A DNA stretch of 64,000 bases, from NCBI RefSeq assembly GCF_040712315.1, contig NC_134022.1:7894673-7958672 (forward strand). Reading direction: 5' to 3'. Below are positions 26,301 through 37,460 of this stretch, piece by piece. Below the pieces are notes generated by a model, which was not told where the DNA came from, made no database searches, and worked only from the letters and a program-made list of their open reading frames with translations. Source of the DNA: Castanea sativa (taxonomy: Eukaryota > Streptophyta > Magnoliopsida > Fagales > Fagaceae). Made by a program: the position numbers and the translations under genes. The number at the start of each line of letters is the position of its first letter. The first letter of the stretch is position 1.

Positions 26301-27024
26301 AATTTCTAAATTTTATCCATCCGTCATTTTTCATCTTCATGCTATTTTCTATCTCTCAATTTTTTCATCCCAAATCAAACGTAGCGTAAAGGTATATAAC
26401 TGATTATGACACGGACTTTACCTGAAAAGGTCATTACTGATTAAAATAAATTATCAAAATTATGACCGCATTTTCCACTTTCAGGACTTTTCATCAGAAT
26501 CAAATCATAACTTTTTAAAACCTTTTCGTGTCCCTCGTCTTTGAGTACAAGTCGCATGTGCCTATGTTAGCACTAGCATAATTCATTCCATTTCAGCAAT
26601 AATAATTCCAGGAACACATCTTTACCACAACATAAAATGATGGACTATGGTAGTGGACTATAAGTTGTCTAAACATTAAAAAAATTCAATATATAGCAAT
26701 ATAATAAAATAAAAATCTTTAAAAGATAAAAACTAAGATTGTAAATAGATCAATAAACTAGCTTATTATTATACTATAAGAAACTTAAACATTTTATTCA
26801 ACAAAAGGAAAAAAAAAGATCCCAAAATTGTCCTAAGGCCACAAATTAATGTGTTATCATTCCATATTTGTTTGTTTGTTTTTTTCTTTTTAAAAAAACT
26901 TTTCCAAACAAATGAAGTCAAATTATGTATATAAATATCAGTACATTAGAGATAATCTTTTTTTCTTTTGAAAATATGCATTTTAAGTGATGATTAAATG
27001 CCAAGAATATTAGTATTGTCTGCA

Positions 27025-27026
<2 letters not shown>

Positions 27027-27079
<53 letters not shown>
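27027..27079. repeat. (AT)n microsatellite, the longest in the window
   Basis: About 25 AT units without interruption, able to extrude as a cruciform. Confidence 0.9.
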
Positions 27080-27082
<3 letters not shown>

Positions 27083-27485
27083 TATTCTCAATGAAATGTC
27101 CGGTGAAAGTATGGTAACAATGTCCTTGAAAATGACTTAAACATAAAATCCTATTTTCTATTCAGATGCATTCAAAACCCCATGTTTCATGGCATCAAAG
27201 TTGTATTTTAATTCTAGATGATGTCAGTTTTTACAAGACTATCAAGAGTCACACATATCAAAATTTCAGGGGGCGACGCTTCAAGAATTCTACAAAGCCC
27301 GTGGTAGTGTTTATAAACCAGCCAAAAATTCACCTAAACTGTGCTTTTGAGAAAATGCAGATCCAAACTTTGACTCCAACTTGGGGTTCTTGAGGATTCT
27401 CAATCTACTGAGTAATCCAATCAACTGATAAATACACTAAAACTCAAAGTTGATCAATGTTTGATTGCCTTTCAACCCATATAAA

Positions 27486-27907
27486 TAAGGAAAAATTACA
27501 CTTTACCACCTCAAACTATATCTCATATTACACTTCGTATCCTAAACTTTTCAAATGCACGTTTTACACCCTAAATTATGATTCTTGTTACATTTTGCAT
27601 CTTGCCATTAAGTTTGTTGTTTACTTGGATGAAAATTCAAAGTGTAGGTTGCAATTTGTAATAAGGAGTATAGTTTATGGTATTAAAGTGTAGTTTATCT
27701 TTTGTTGTAAAAGTATTGAGAAGAGTGGCAATTAGGTCTTTTCACATAATATCATATTTTTCCATCCAAGTTAACAGCAAACTTAACATCGGGGTGTAAA
27801 GTATAACAAAGGTTATAGTCTATGGTGTAAAAAGTGAATTAGAAAAGTTTAAGGTACAAAGTGTAACATAAGGTATAGTTTAAGATGGTAAAATATAGTT
27901 TCCCTTA
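27486..27907. mobile_element. Fold-back MULE-like MITE, about 420 bp
   Basis: Two arms of about 145 bases in inverted orientation make up most of the unit. Left has CTCATATTACACTTCGTATC and GTTTGTTGTTTACTTGGATG; right (reverse complement) has CTTATGTTACACTTTGTACC and GTTTGCTGTTAACTTGGATG. Transcripts would fold into a long hairpin. The outer flanks ATAAATA and ATAAACA may be a decayed duplication. The short frame at 27457-27693 is inside an arm and is not a gene. Confidence 0.75.
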
Positions 27908-28679
27908 TAAACAATTTGTAAAATTTCTTACGAAGACACACAGACGTTTGTGATGTAGACTTAGTTGGAAAATATTTAATTCTACAAATTTGGATTTGCT
28001 AAAATAGATAAATAATTCTTGGGACTTTAAACTGTTATTGGCATGACCTAAATATATTTGAGTTTAGTCACCAACTTTAACCATTTGTAATAGTGAGGTA
28101 ACTGGGACAACTTTGTTTCCTTCACCTCCAACCCTAGGCAGGTTTTGGTTTGACTATACTCAATTATTCATTGGATTTTCGTCATGTTAAACAGGAATCA
28201 CAAAATGTTATTTTAATCCATCTAAAATATTATTTTCTTTAACTTTTCTATATTGAAAATGACACAAATAATTAGTATTTCGTATACTGTTTAAAATCCA
28301 GCGAAGATCGATATAAATTATAAACCATAGAACCTTTTATTTTATTTATATCCACCTAAAATACACGTTTTCCTCCAAGTTAACAAAGTCATGAGTTTTA
28401 CTTAATGAAGCCAACATTATGTAAAGGAGGATCAGTAATTTCCGAGTATAGAATAACATCGGTTAGGATTTTTAGTGTTTGCTAATTAATTCCATAATAA
28501 ATTTATTTTTAATTTGACTTTTGTTGTTTGTAATAACCATGGGTGTACAAATGAGTTGAATGCTAAAACTTATGATCATTGTGCAAGACTGAAGACCTGG
28601 GTCAAGTGAGACCAAGAGTTCAATCGTGCAAGAATGACGATTTAGATAGAAAGTGTCGGTAGACGTTTGGACAAGAGAG
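27908..28679. other. Intergenic, nothing recognised
   Basis: AT-rich, short frames only. Confidence 0.5.
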
Positions 28680-29165
28680 TCAATCTCGTACCGAAGGATG
28701 TACCGATTTGACAAGTAAAACAATATATTTCGGTGCCGGTCAATACCTGTATACCATTTCGGGTTTATCGATATTTGTTATATTTATAAATAAATAAATA
28801 TGTGTATCTATATTATAATAAATATAAAAGTTTACCATAAAATATTATCTCAATTCAGAACAAATTATTCATAATTTTAGATTTTAGCATCAATTAAAAG
28901 AAAGAAAGAAAACACAATATAAAAAATAGAAAGCTTAATTGTTCATTGCATACTATGAAAAACAAATAATACTAATAAATTCATGCAAATAAATTACCAT
29001 TATGCCTTTACAAAAATTCAAAATTACAAAATTAAAAAAAAAAATTGTACCGGCTAGTACTGCTCGAAATCGGCTAGTATGGCCAGTATTTAAAATAGTA
29101 CAAAATGTTAGCGTTTCGATACCAATATACATACTGGCTGGTACGGCTGGTATCGACCACCTTGC
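28680..29165. mobile_element. Putative GGTACCGG-type repeat element, decayed
   Basis: Short words such as TACCGATT, GGTGCCGGTCAATACC, TACCGGCTAGTACTGC, CGGCTAGTATGGCCAGTA and GGCTGGTACGGCTGGTATCG occur at both ends (28690-28770 and 29045-29160) around a very AT-rich centre. Such quasi-palindromic TACCGG clusters are seen at the ends of some plant DNA transposons. The frames at 28953-29246 (-) and 29002-29187 (+) lie in it and are not genes. Confidence 0.35.
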
Positions 29166-29589
29166 TCTTGGGCCCTTAGTCAATTGAGACCTTATTATGA
29201 AAATTTTCAAATGTTTAATTCCTTTCAAAACCATGTTTGTAGTCACCTCATTTCAACTTTAATAATGTAAAAAAGAAGAAGGCAGAACTAAACCTTGGGT
29301 AAAAAAAAGGTTTTTCACAACATCTGTTTTGGACTTACTATTGAAACCATATAGACAACATCAAATTTTTATGAAACCTTAAAGTGACCAAAAGAATGTT
29401 TTTATGATCTACAAATTAACTTGTGGCATCAAGCAACTTTGAAGGCACAAGATAAGAGTTAGCAATTATTAACCGGATGAGAGCATGAATATGTAACTAG
29501 TCTAATTTTGTATACAAGAAGTCGTGTAAATAATGTATGTACCCAATCTTTAACAGTGAACTTGTTGATATATATATATATATACACAT

Positions 29590-30085
29590 ACGTGATAAAA
29601 GTACAAGCTCGTCAGTTGCAGTGAGTTCGTCCAAATAAAGCTGGATGTTCGCTTGCGTTGCAATGGAAGTAGCAATTTCCTAAAATGGTTACCGGTGTGG
29701 TGCCTGCCATAACACCTCCGATGCCAAAGTCAGTATAAGAGAGTTTATAATAGTATATAAGAGTAATTTTGTATATCTTATAATTGTCTTTGTACCTTGT
29801 GTTGGCAATGAGAGGACTTTATATATGTTGTTCTGGATTCTTGCTGTTGTGGTTGATGTTGTAGTGTTAATGTCTTTCCTGGTAACGCTTTTTGCTGAGT
29901 AATGGAGTTTTAATATGCGCTTAATGGTCTGTCCAGTTGATTTTGTGACTATCTGGGGCATTATTGGTGGCATTGAATGATCTTAATATCCTCGTTGGTG
30001 ACGTGAATACTTGCTTAGGCTCGTTTCAAAGAGCGGTCTCGTGTATTGCGTTGAACTCGTCCATAGTTAATTTCGTCAGTCCCAT
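29590..30085. mobile_element. LTR-like retroelement remnant
   Basis: A GC-richer block in AT-rich DNA contains CGGTGTGGTGCCTGCCATAA, CACCTCCGATGCCAAAGTCA and GGCAATGAGAGGACTTTATA. These read like the promoter and leader of a plant LTR. AT microsatellites bound it on both sides (29567-29583 and 30096-30117). No pol sequence lies nearby, which suggests a solo LTR. Ends were not resolved. Confidence 0.35.
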
Positions 30086-30095
30086 CAATACATAC

Positions 30096-30126
<31 letters not shown>

Positions 30127-30639
30127 TTGGGTAATATTGTTGATACATATTTATTGTCAAGTAAAGTGTACTTAACAAATTCTGCGATTGATAATACATA
30201 TTTTTAAATTTTAAATCAAAAGCATTTTGAAATTCTTGTATGAAATTCAAATTTTACACACATTTTTTTTAATGATTGAGATATACATATATTTATCCGG
30301 TGATAATAATCATGTAATGATATATTGTTTTGGTTAGTAGTACAGTAGTGAATCAATTTTATTGTTTTTTTTTTTTTTTTTTTTTTGAGAATCTTTGTTG
30401 ACGATAGGATAGTGAATCAATTGTAACACCAACCTTGATTTAATTTTCACCCAATAGGCGTCTAGATGGTAGCATTGGACGGTGGTTCAAGTCCAATACA
30501 GCATTAAAAATAAAAGGTACTATAAATGACCATTCCACCTCAAAATAAATACAGTCCACTTCAAAATTCACCAACTATGCTTTTCTTTCCTTTTTTTTTG
30601 GTAGAGAAAAAATAAATTACAGATAGTACAAAATTGACT

Positions 30640-31080
30640 GAAAGTGAAAGGGAGTTCTAGAAGAGATTGGACGGGATCTCAAGAAGGAGTAATTAAATGG
30701 AACGGTTGAGATTGCAGGAATCGCATCAGAAAAAGAAGAGAAAAAGAAATGAAAAATCAGAGCGCGGGCATCTTTGAACATGACCGAGCGGACGTAATTA
30801 CTTTTGTCCGTTGCAAGCCACGTGGCGTGTAGAGTAATTGAGCAAGGGGCTGCGGTGGTACCCAGTATCGACGCACACGTGTAAAAAGAGCTGAACGGGC
30901 AGATTTGGAGGGTGCTGCCCGGACCCCACGGGCAAACGGGCAGTTGTGCGAGTTGGGGAACAAGATTACAAAAGCCTTGGAAAAAGCGCTTCGGTTTTGG
31001 GGTTGGGGATCCTAATCATCAAATCCCCAAAATGCCAGTCCGCCTTTAAACACCACAATTTTCCAAGCTTAGAGTAGGAT
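30640..31080. promoter_or_regulatory. Orphan promoter-like island 2 with two palindromic G-boxes
   Basis: Clearly GC-rich. GCCACGTGGC at 30817-30826 and ACACGTGT at 30875-30882 are both perfect palindromes with CACGTG or ACGT cores. GGGCAGA and GGGCAAACGGGCAG repeats follow at 30896-30940. The 68-codon minus frame here (30757-30963) has an Arg/Ala-rich composition that follows from GC content alone. No gene assigned. Confidence 0.35.
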
Positions 31081-31327
31081 GAATTAAAAACACAGTTTAT
31101 TTTATTATTTAATTTTGTTTTTGTAATTATTTATAAGTTTTACTGAATTTTTTGGTTACTATTCAAAAAATTAGTTTATTTTTACTATTATTTATAAGGT
31201 TTATTACAGATTTTAATACTTAGCATGAGTTTTACTGTGCTAACTTTTACCTTAATCTATAATAACTTTAGCAAGAAGTTTTCAATTTCAGCAAAATAAA
31301 TAAATCTTAAATAAATCCTTAATTTTA

Positions 31328-31747
31328 CAATTTGTTGACTCATGCCATTATAAGTAAGCATGTAAAGTGATGTGTGGCCTAAAATATAAACACACGGCCA
31401 TTTTCACACATAGATGACCATTTTCATACTCAAAATTTTGTATTTTTACAGTTTGTTATCTTGCGTGATTGTGAAAGATAAATTATAATGGCTAAACCAT
31501 TAGATTGTAAAATTGGGTTGTTTCACCATTTTTCACGCTCAATTTGACAATTTGTTGTCTCGTGCCATTATGAGTAAGAATTGTAAAGTGATGTGTGTTA
31601 TAAAATTTCTAAACACACGACCATTCTCACACCTAGATGACCATTTTCATACTTAAAATTTTGTACTTTTACAATTTGTTAGCTCGTGTGATTGTGAAAG
31701 ATAGATTGTAACGGGTAAACCATTAGATTGTAAAATCGGGTTGTTTC
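31328..31747. repeat. Tandem duplication of about 220 bp with internal half-repeats
   Basis: Copy 1 starts at about 31328 and copy 2 at about 31548; both start ACAATTTGTTG and contain AAAGTGATGTGTG, CACACGNCCATT, TAGATGACCATTTTCATACT and CTAGATTG-like AACCATTAGATTGTAAAAT, ending GGGTTGTTTC. Each copy is itself a diverged duplicate: the second half repeats ACAGTTTGTTATCTTGCGTG in the manner of the first. No open frame is conserved. Confidence 0.8.
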
Positions 31748-32219
31748 TCTGTAATTATTCAATGTTAGCACAGTGATAATAATTAAATTAATTGATTTTT
31801 GATGATTTGTATTGAGTTTATTCATTCTTTATCAACACTATGAATAGTTAAAAATAAATTTATATAATTATTAAAGTGGTAGAGTACTGGTAACAGAGAC
31901 AAGGAAATAAATGATAAGTTGATTAGTGTCAATTGTGCTTGTCGTATGCAATACACCACTTAAAATTATAAAATATTAGATTTATTGACGTATGCTCTTA
32001 GGGCATACATCAATAAATTATTTTAAAAAATATTTTATGGAAAAAAATATCACTATTTTAACAATTCTTCAATTTTCTATAAATTTTTTTAAAAATGGAT
32101 GATTATCGTGTGCTTATAGACTCATAATAAAATATTTATGAAAAATCCTTTGTACGTCGAGTAAAATTGTTAAATATTTTTAGGATATTTTGTATTTTGT
32201 AAAGTTAATTAATCGGAAA

Positions 32220-32560
32220 GCCTAAAAACCAGTAATGAAGGGCCCCACCGGTCATAATCGTCATCACGGGGGATGGTGGGGCCGGTGGTTTTGTTAGTTT
32301 CGAGGAGGTGGGTGGGGCCAAGGGGTGGGGTTGGAGGAAAACGACAAAAGAATCTTGGAAAAGTGGGGTGCAGTAATAGAGAGTGTGTGATGTAAGATTT
32401 TTGAGGAGAGGTACTACTTTATTTTTTTGCTAAATTAAGAAGGAGTGAGAATAGGGGTGGGTTTTGAGTGAGAAACAAGGTGGGAGAAAAAGTGAAGCCG
32501 TGGGTTTTGGAGCAATAGTACACATATTGTTTGGCAGCTCGGAATTGTGAAACTATCACT
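32220..32560. promoter_or_regulatory. G-rich island 3 with hairpin and G-quadruplex potential
   Basis: GGCCCCACC (32241-32249) pairs with GGTGGGGCC (32275-32283). Then come four or more G-runs (GGTGGGTGGGGCC, AAGGGGTGGGGTTGG) at 32305-32333. Downstream is purine-rich with GAGAGTGTGTG. No coding frame. It may be a promoter or UTR remnant, about 3 kb upstream of the FLZ gene. Confidence 0.3.
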
Positions 32561-32835
32561 TGCATTCTAGCGCGTGGGTTTTTATTTTTGTCTATATTTT
32601 TGTTATTCTTTCTTTGATAATAAGGTAAAGCAAGTTAGCTTATAAAAAAAATAAGTAAAGTAAAGTAAGATAGAAATATGAGATAAAAGATTTATTTTTA
32701 AGGTTCAAATTAAATGTTTTTTTTTCAATAAAATTGGTGGAAATAACTTGTGAAATGTTTTTTAAATAATATTGTAACCCAAATCTATGGTATGATCTTC
32801 TAGATGAGGAGAACTTGAATTTAAATCCTCCCAAA

Positions 32836-33250
32836 TTTTTTTTTTTTGAGAAAGCAAACATTAGGGGTCATTTATTAAAAAGGAAAAAACAATTACAATG
32901 AATCATGAATTACAGGATGGGCTATGTCATTAGGGATGGATTTAATCCAAACTTGAAACTCTTCACCAAACTTTGCATGTTTAGCTAGATAATGGGCAAC
33001 TGAATTACTTAATCTTTTGACATAAAGGAAAGAAATCGAATGAAGGTTCAAGAAGAGTGAAAGGGAGTTTTCCAAAATATGGTCATATATTGGATGATCC
33101 ACCTCCTTAACTTTCAAAGTTTTAATGATCACCTCTGCGTCGCCTTCAAAAATAGTATAAAAAATGCTAATGTTTTTAGCAAAGATATCAGTTTTTCTAA
33201 TGACTAATGCTTCAACTACTTCCTTAGAGTATGGAAGCAAAATTCTTTGA
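32836..33250 (-). pseudogene. LINE 3'-end remnant with RNase H-like coding tail, copy 2
   Basis: The minus strand has an uninterrupted 115-codon frame (33240-32893) containing EAL near its start, FEGDAEVIIKTLKVKEVDH, YVKRLSNSVAHYLAKHAKF and VWIKSIPND. This is the RNase H-like (RVT_3) layout of plant non-LTR elements. It shares about half its residues with copy 1, including the same end DSL. A T run at 32837-32846 is the tail. 5'-truncated, no reverse transcriptase. Fragments like this also occur as domesticated-looking short genes in plants, but nothing here suggests expression. Confidence 0.65.
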
Positions 33251-34679
33251 GAAAGGTCACCAATAACAGTAACGGTTGATTGTTAACAAAAAAAAAAAAC
33301 TTGTGAAAAAAAATTAATAATTTTAACTATATAGAAAAGTATTAGACTCTATTTGGTGACTGGGAATTACAAACCACGAGAGTTATATATATTAGAGTTT
33401 TAAACTCACGATAATTAAAATTCCTGAGAGTTAGACATTTATGTCTTAAGGTATGCTTAAAATTTGATTTTTTATCATATTATTGAAAGAATTATATTTA
33501 AAAATATCAATTGTAATAATATAAAATATTCTTATACAAATTATTTCAGTAACTAACTAATTAATAGTTTTTCCATTATAGATTTTTTTAAATGAAAAAA
33601 TTACCCCTCAACATTACTAAAAGTCTTATGTGGGTGAAAAATAAATATTTTTTTTGTATTAAAATGAATTATATATAGTTAGTTTTTAAGTGTAAAAATG
33701 AAAATTGGAAATAAAAATATCACATTATTCTCATGTATTTAAATCATAAAATTTTAAATTGTTATTCACAATGAAATAAACTCCAAACTATTGCAAACAA
33801 AATTTAGATAAATATCCTTAAGAGTTACTATAGTTTATATTTTGATTTATTAACTCAATTTCAAGGCCATTTTCATCTCCATCATGTACCTAGAAATGTT
33901 GGTTGTAAATATTAGGTTTTATTCCCACCCGTTTCAAACAAAATGTATTTTAACTAGTGCAGGATAGAGAGATGAAACGTGGAAAACAAATCCAATTGAA
34001 TGACCGAATGTAATTATACCATTGACTTAATCAATGAATACATGTATGTCTTGAAATTTTATTTGTAGAAGCCGGAATAAAGTCAAACTAACTACTAAAT
34101 ACAGCCACACAGGTTAATTGCACTCTCTCACCAATCTCAAATACAAACCCAAAATGTAATCAACTAATTGACTTAATCCAATATACATGTATGTTTTAAA
34201 AATTCAAACTAACTGTTAAACACATACACACACTTTAATTACACTTTCTCACAAAGCTCAAATACAAATTCAAAATGTAATCAAGAAATTGACTTAATCA
34301 AAATATACGGCCATGTTTTGAAAAATTCGTTTAATACTTTTTTTTTAGAAGCATTCATTTAATATTCATACACGTACATAATATATAAAAAGAAAGAAGT
34401 GAGAGTGACCTTTGGAATCCATATTAAATACAATGTTTAGAGAAAATTATAGGTAATCAATATTTGTTCAAATAGTAGGAGTTGATTTTAGTCATCCTTA
34501 AAAAATTTTGTGTTTGTTTGTAGGAAAAAAGAAAAGAAAGGGAAAAAATAACGCGTTTGCATTTAATTTTTGGAGGTGAATTAATTTTCACGAGTTGTGG
34601 TAATGTCACTAATGTGTACTTTGTTATTGTGTTGGTAGCATTTTCCTTAATTGTTTTACTTAACGAGCAAGGTGAGGAA
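33251..34679. other. Intergenic upstream of the FLZ gene, no gene seen
   Basis: AT-rich. A passage with AATACAAACCCAAAATGTAATCAA (written here in two pieces: AATACAAACCCAAAATG, TAATCAA) at about 34140 is repeated with changes at about 34260, so 34070-34340 is a decayed tandem duplication of roughly 120 bases. Confidence 0.45.
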
Positions 34680-35223
34680 GGGGACTAATAAGTGAGAGTC
34701 TTAGGAGACTTTGGGACCAAGGGAGGTGTGAACGTTACGTTTACGCGCATGGTACGAGCGTGGACCTAGGTTTATTTCCCCACTACGATCTTGACGTTAC
34801 AACGTAGAGATCTGAATTTAAAAGAAAAAGAAAAAAGAAAAAAGGGCGCTGAGTGTGATCATGTGCAGTTAGGTCGCGAGTGGGGGCTACATGCTCGGAG
34901 AGTGGAAGTTTTTGGCCTCTATTACGAGAATATCATCCATCTTACATATTTACCCTCACTAACCCCAATAAACCACAACAATGCCACTAAGTCTGTCATT
35001 AATGATTCACAACTCTTATACTCTTTTGGCATTATTGTATTTTTTGGACAAGACAGTGGTGATTAAATAATAATAAATTTATAACCAAATATCAAATTTA
35101 AAAAGGAAAAAAAAAGAACTTGGAGATGCAGGTATTTTGGGCCAATGGATTCACCTGCACGGATTCTAGAGAAACCTGCCCGTTGTTTCTCACTCTCTCT
35201 GTCTCATAGTCTTCACCAACTTC
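34680..35223 (+). promoter_or_regulatory. Upstream promoter region of the FLZ gene with ACGT cores
   Basis: Base composition rises here relative to the flanking AT-rich DNA. Several ACGT cores (bZIP-type sites) are clustered: AACGTTACGT near 34731-34740 and GACGTTACAACGT near 34792-34804. They are followed by a purine-rich stretch at 34820-34845. ACGT cores are bound by ABA- and stress-type bZIP factors, and FLZ genes are commonly stress- or sugar-responsive, so a regulatory role is plausible. No coding signal is seen. Confidence 0.35.
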
Positions 35224-35417
35224 TTTATAACCCATGTCCCCTCCACTTCTTCCATCCCATCTCTCACTTTTTTTTCTCTCTCTCTCTCTCTAAACACATT
35301 CTAGACCCCAAAGAGAAAACAAGAACAACAGAAAGAACCCCCAAAACATAAACACTAAAAAGAAAATATTGTGGGTGTTTTAGAACCACACATATACAAT
35401 ACTTTTTTGTTAAATTG
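35224..35417 (+). promoter_or_regulatory. FLZ core promoter and CT-rich 5' leader
   Basis: A TATA-like TTTATAA lies at 35224-35230, about 190 bases before the ATG. It is followed by a pyrimidine-rich stretch with an uninterrupted CT run at about 35274-35292, then an A-rich leader. This is a common layout for plant core promoters with a CT-rich 5'UTR. The transcription start is inferred to be 25-35 bases after the TATA box and was not observed. Confidence 0.5.
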
Positions 35418-36289
35418 ATGGAGTCCACAAGTACAAGAAGGCCTTGTTTCATCGAGGAAGATAATGGGTTGGCTTCTTTGGCTGACATGGAAGCTGGGAT
35501 TTCTGGAACTGGGAGCCAGCATAATCATACCTACCATGGTCACAACCAAAACCACCCTTTCTTCTCTAGGACACTGTGTTACAGTGCCTCGCATAATATC
35601 AATAGGAGGGGTAGTTTGAGAAACCTTTCAGTTTTGTCTCCGAGATCTGCTGGGCCTAGGTTCTATGATGCAAGATTCGAAGATCACCAACCCCATTTCT
35701 TGGAAGCCTGTTTTCTTTGCAAGAAACCACTTGGGGATAACAAAGACATCTTCATGTACAGGTTAGCCCCTTCTTTCTTTCTTATTGTTGTACTAATCAA
35801 GTTTCTTCCTTTTGGGAAATAAAAGATTCACATTTGTATTTTTGTTGGTCTACTTTGATTTATTTTTGGAAATTATGATCTTGGTGTCTTTATTAGGAAA
35901 TAAAAGAACAACCTTTACCTTTTGGCACTAGTTAAAACTTAAAAAATTTGGAATTGGAAATTCTCCAAATTTCTTGGTTGGAAGTAAAATTTGTAACCTA
36001 TTTCTGTCCCACTGATTGGATCTGAAATATATACTAAGATGGGTCTAATTCTTTGGTATGATTAATGGGTTACTAATAATGAAAGTTTTAATTTTGCAGA
36101 GGTGACACTCCATTCTGTAGTGAAGAGTGCAGACAGGAACAAATAGAAATCGATGAAGCTAAAGAGAAGAACTGGAACCTTTCTTCTTCAATGAAGGCGT
36201 TAAGGAAAAAGCAACAGAGAGAGTCCACTTCGCCAAACAAAACTCAGAAGAACTATCCTTTCCGTACAAGCACTGTTGCAGCCGCCTAA
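35418..36289 (+). CDS. FCS-like zinc finger (FLZ, DUF581) protein, complete, two exons
   Basis: Exons are 35418-35761 and 36100-36289. The intron has GT at 35762 and AG at 36098-36099, and splits an Arg codon. The 534-nt frame gives 177 residues and ends in TAA at 36287-36289. The first in-frame ATG is 35418; the TTG codon before it is not a plant start. Residues 93-153 form the FLZ domain: Cys98 and Cys101 (CFLC), then Cys121 and Cys125 in FCSEEC, followed by a basic amphipathic helix. The intron falls inside the domain, between the two Cys pairs. The N-terminal 90 residues are low-complexity, with a His/Asn-rich stretch at 36-46 and a Ser/Arg-rich patch at 62-78. Known for the family: FLZ proteins bind SnRK1 kinase subunits as adaptors in energy, sugar and ABA signalling. 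Length is normal. The paralog cannot be named from sequence alone. Confidence 0.95.
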
Positions 36290-36700
36290 GTATATTAACC
36301 AAACAAAAATAACAAAGATGTGGAACTACCACAATATATTACCAGAAAGAAATGGAAAGTTCAAAAAAAAAAAAATGCTATGTGTTTTAGGAAGAGAAAT
36401 AGGGCTGAGATACAAGACGAAGAAAGAGACCCAGTTGAGAATTTTGTGTATGTTGAGTCTGTGAATCGTAATTAGGAGAAGAAAGTGTGTTTGGTTGCCT
36501 GCATCACCTGCTCCATGGGATTAGCTCTTTGGGTTTTTTTTTTCTTTTCTTTTTTTATAATGTTAATTATATATATTTTCCTGTTAAATATCAAGTAATG
36601 AAAAAACTTTAGCCTTTTGAGTGAAGAATTGTAACCAGGAAATTTCCTTGTTATTATTATTCGCTGTTGAGCCTTTTTTTTCTTTTGAATTCAGTTTGAA
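36290..36700 (+). other. FLZ 3' UTR and downstream flank
   Basis: This follows the FLZ stop codon and is AT-rich. T-rich stretches lie at 36534-36556, and AATGAA-type near-upstream polyadenylation motifs lie at about 36597-36602. The cleavage site is not determined. A 62-codon open frame at 36276-36464 overlaps the FLZ stop and looks like UTR noise. A GT run followed by a GA run lies just beyond, at about 36702-36731. Confidence 0.4.
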
Positions 36701-36731
<31 letters not shown>

Positions 36732-36734
36732 GTG

Positions 36735-37460
36735 TTGGTGGAGTTTTCCTGGTAAACCGGAAAAAGATGGCCTAGCGGCGAATTTGGGACAGTACTTGTT
36801 GAAAAGCACCCACAAAAAGCAAAGAAAGTGTTGAATTGGGAAAAAGCATTTGTGGGGGAAAAAGTATAATTGTTGCTTTCTAGGAACAGTCAGCAACCTG
36901 AATCCAGTGCAGACGTTTCCACTGAATGAATATCTTCTGTATATAAATTTAAATTATTAACCTTTAAAATACTCTTTAAACTCAAAAAATTAAAATAAAA
37001 TAAAATCAAGGGGAGGGGAATTGTTTTTTGGCATAGTTTTAATCGTGAAGGATGATTTTTGTTTGGCTGCTTTAAGGTAGTAACATCATTGATGACGCTC
37101 GCTCTCATTGTGATGATTTTTTGTCTGTTGCCAATGTCTTAGTTCGTAAAGCAAAATATTGTAATGATTTAAGGGCGGGCTTGGATTGTAAAAGGTAAAG
37201 TCTTTAATGACATTTGAGCCTATTGTGCGCTCAATGATATAAACTCGGTAGCAGCAGCTATTGTGTGTGAGGGTAAAGTGCGATCTTTGGAGGTACCATG
37301 AGGTGGTTAAGAACTGGCTGGCATAGACCATAGTGGCATCATGTCAATCGGTTGCCACCATCCTCAAGAAGCCCACCCATCGTTGGGACAAACGCCTAGA
37401 AACTGTAAAATGCACGAATGGGCCTTGGATCGAAAGAAGTTGCACAAACGAAAGAGAGAG
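36735..37460. other. Intergenic between the FLZ gene and a MULE
   Basis: No gene. 37090-37430 is GC-richer, with short frames on both strands that show no domain. Confidence 0.45.

Larger units (their letters stand above)
23817..27485. other. Intergenic, AT-rich, no gene seen
   Basis: TGTCCACTACTCAT is repeated at about 23899 and 23937. Part of a possible MULE arm lies at 25400-25520. A G-rich stretch at 25780-26040 and a TTTGATTTGGGATG-like end at 26350-26390 may belong to a decayed MITE. The 103-codon frame at 25084-25395 is low-complexity. Confidence 0.45.

Noticed and set aside
27166..27393. 75-codon frame of balanced composition
   Set aside because: No homology recognised, no splice or promoter context; kept out of the gene list.
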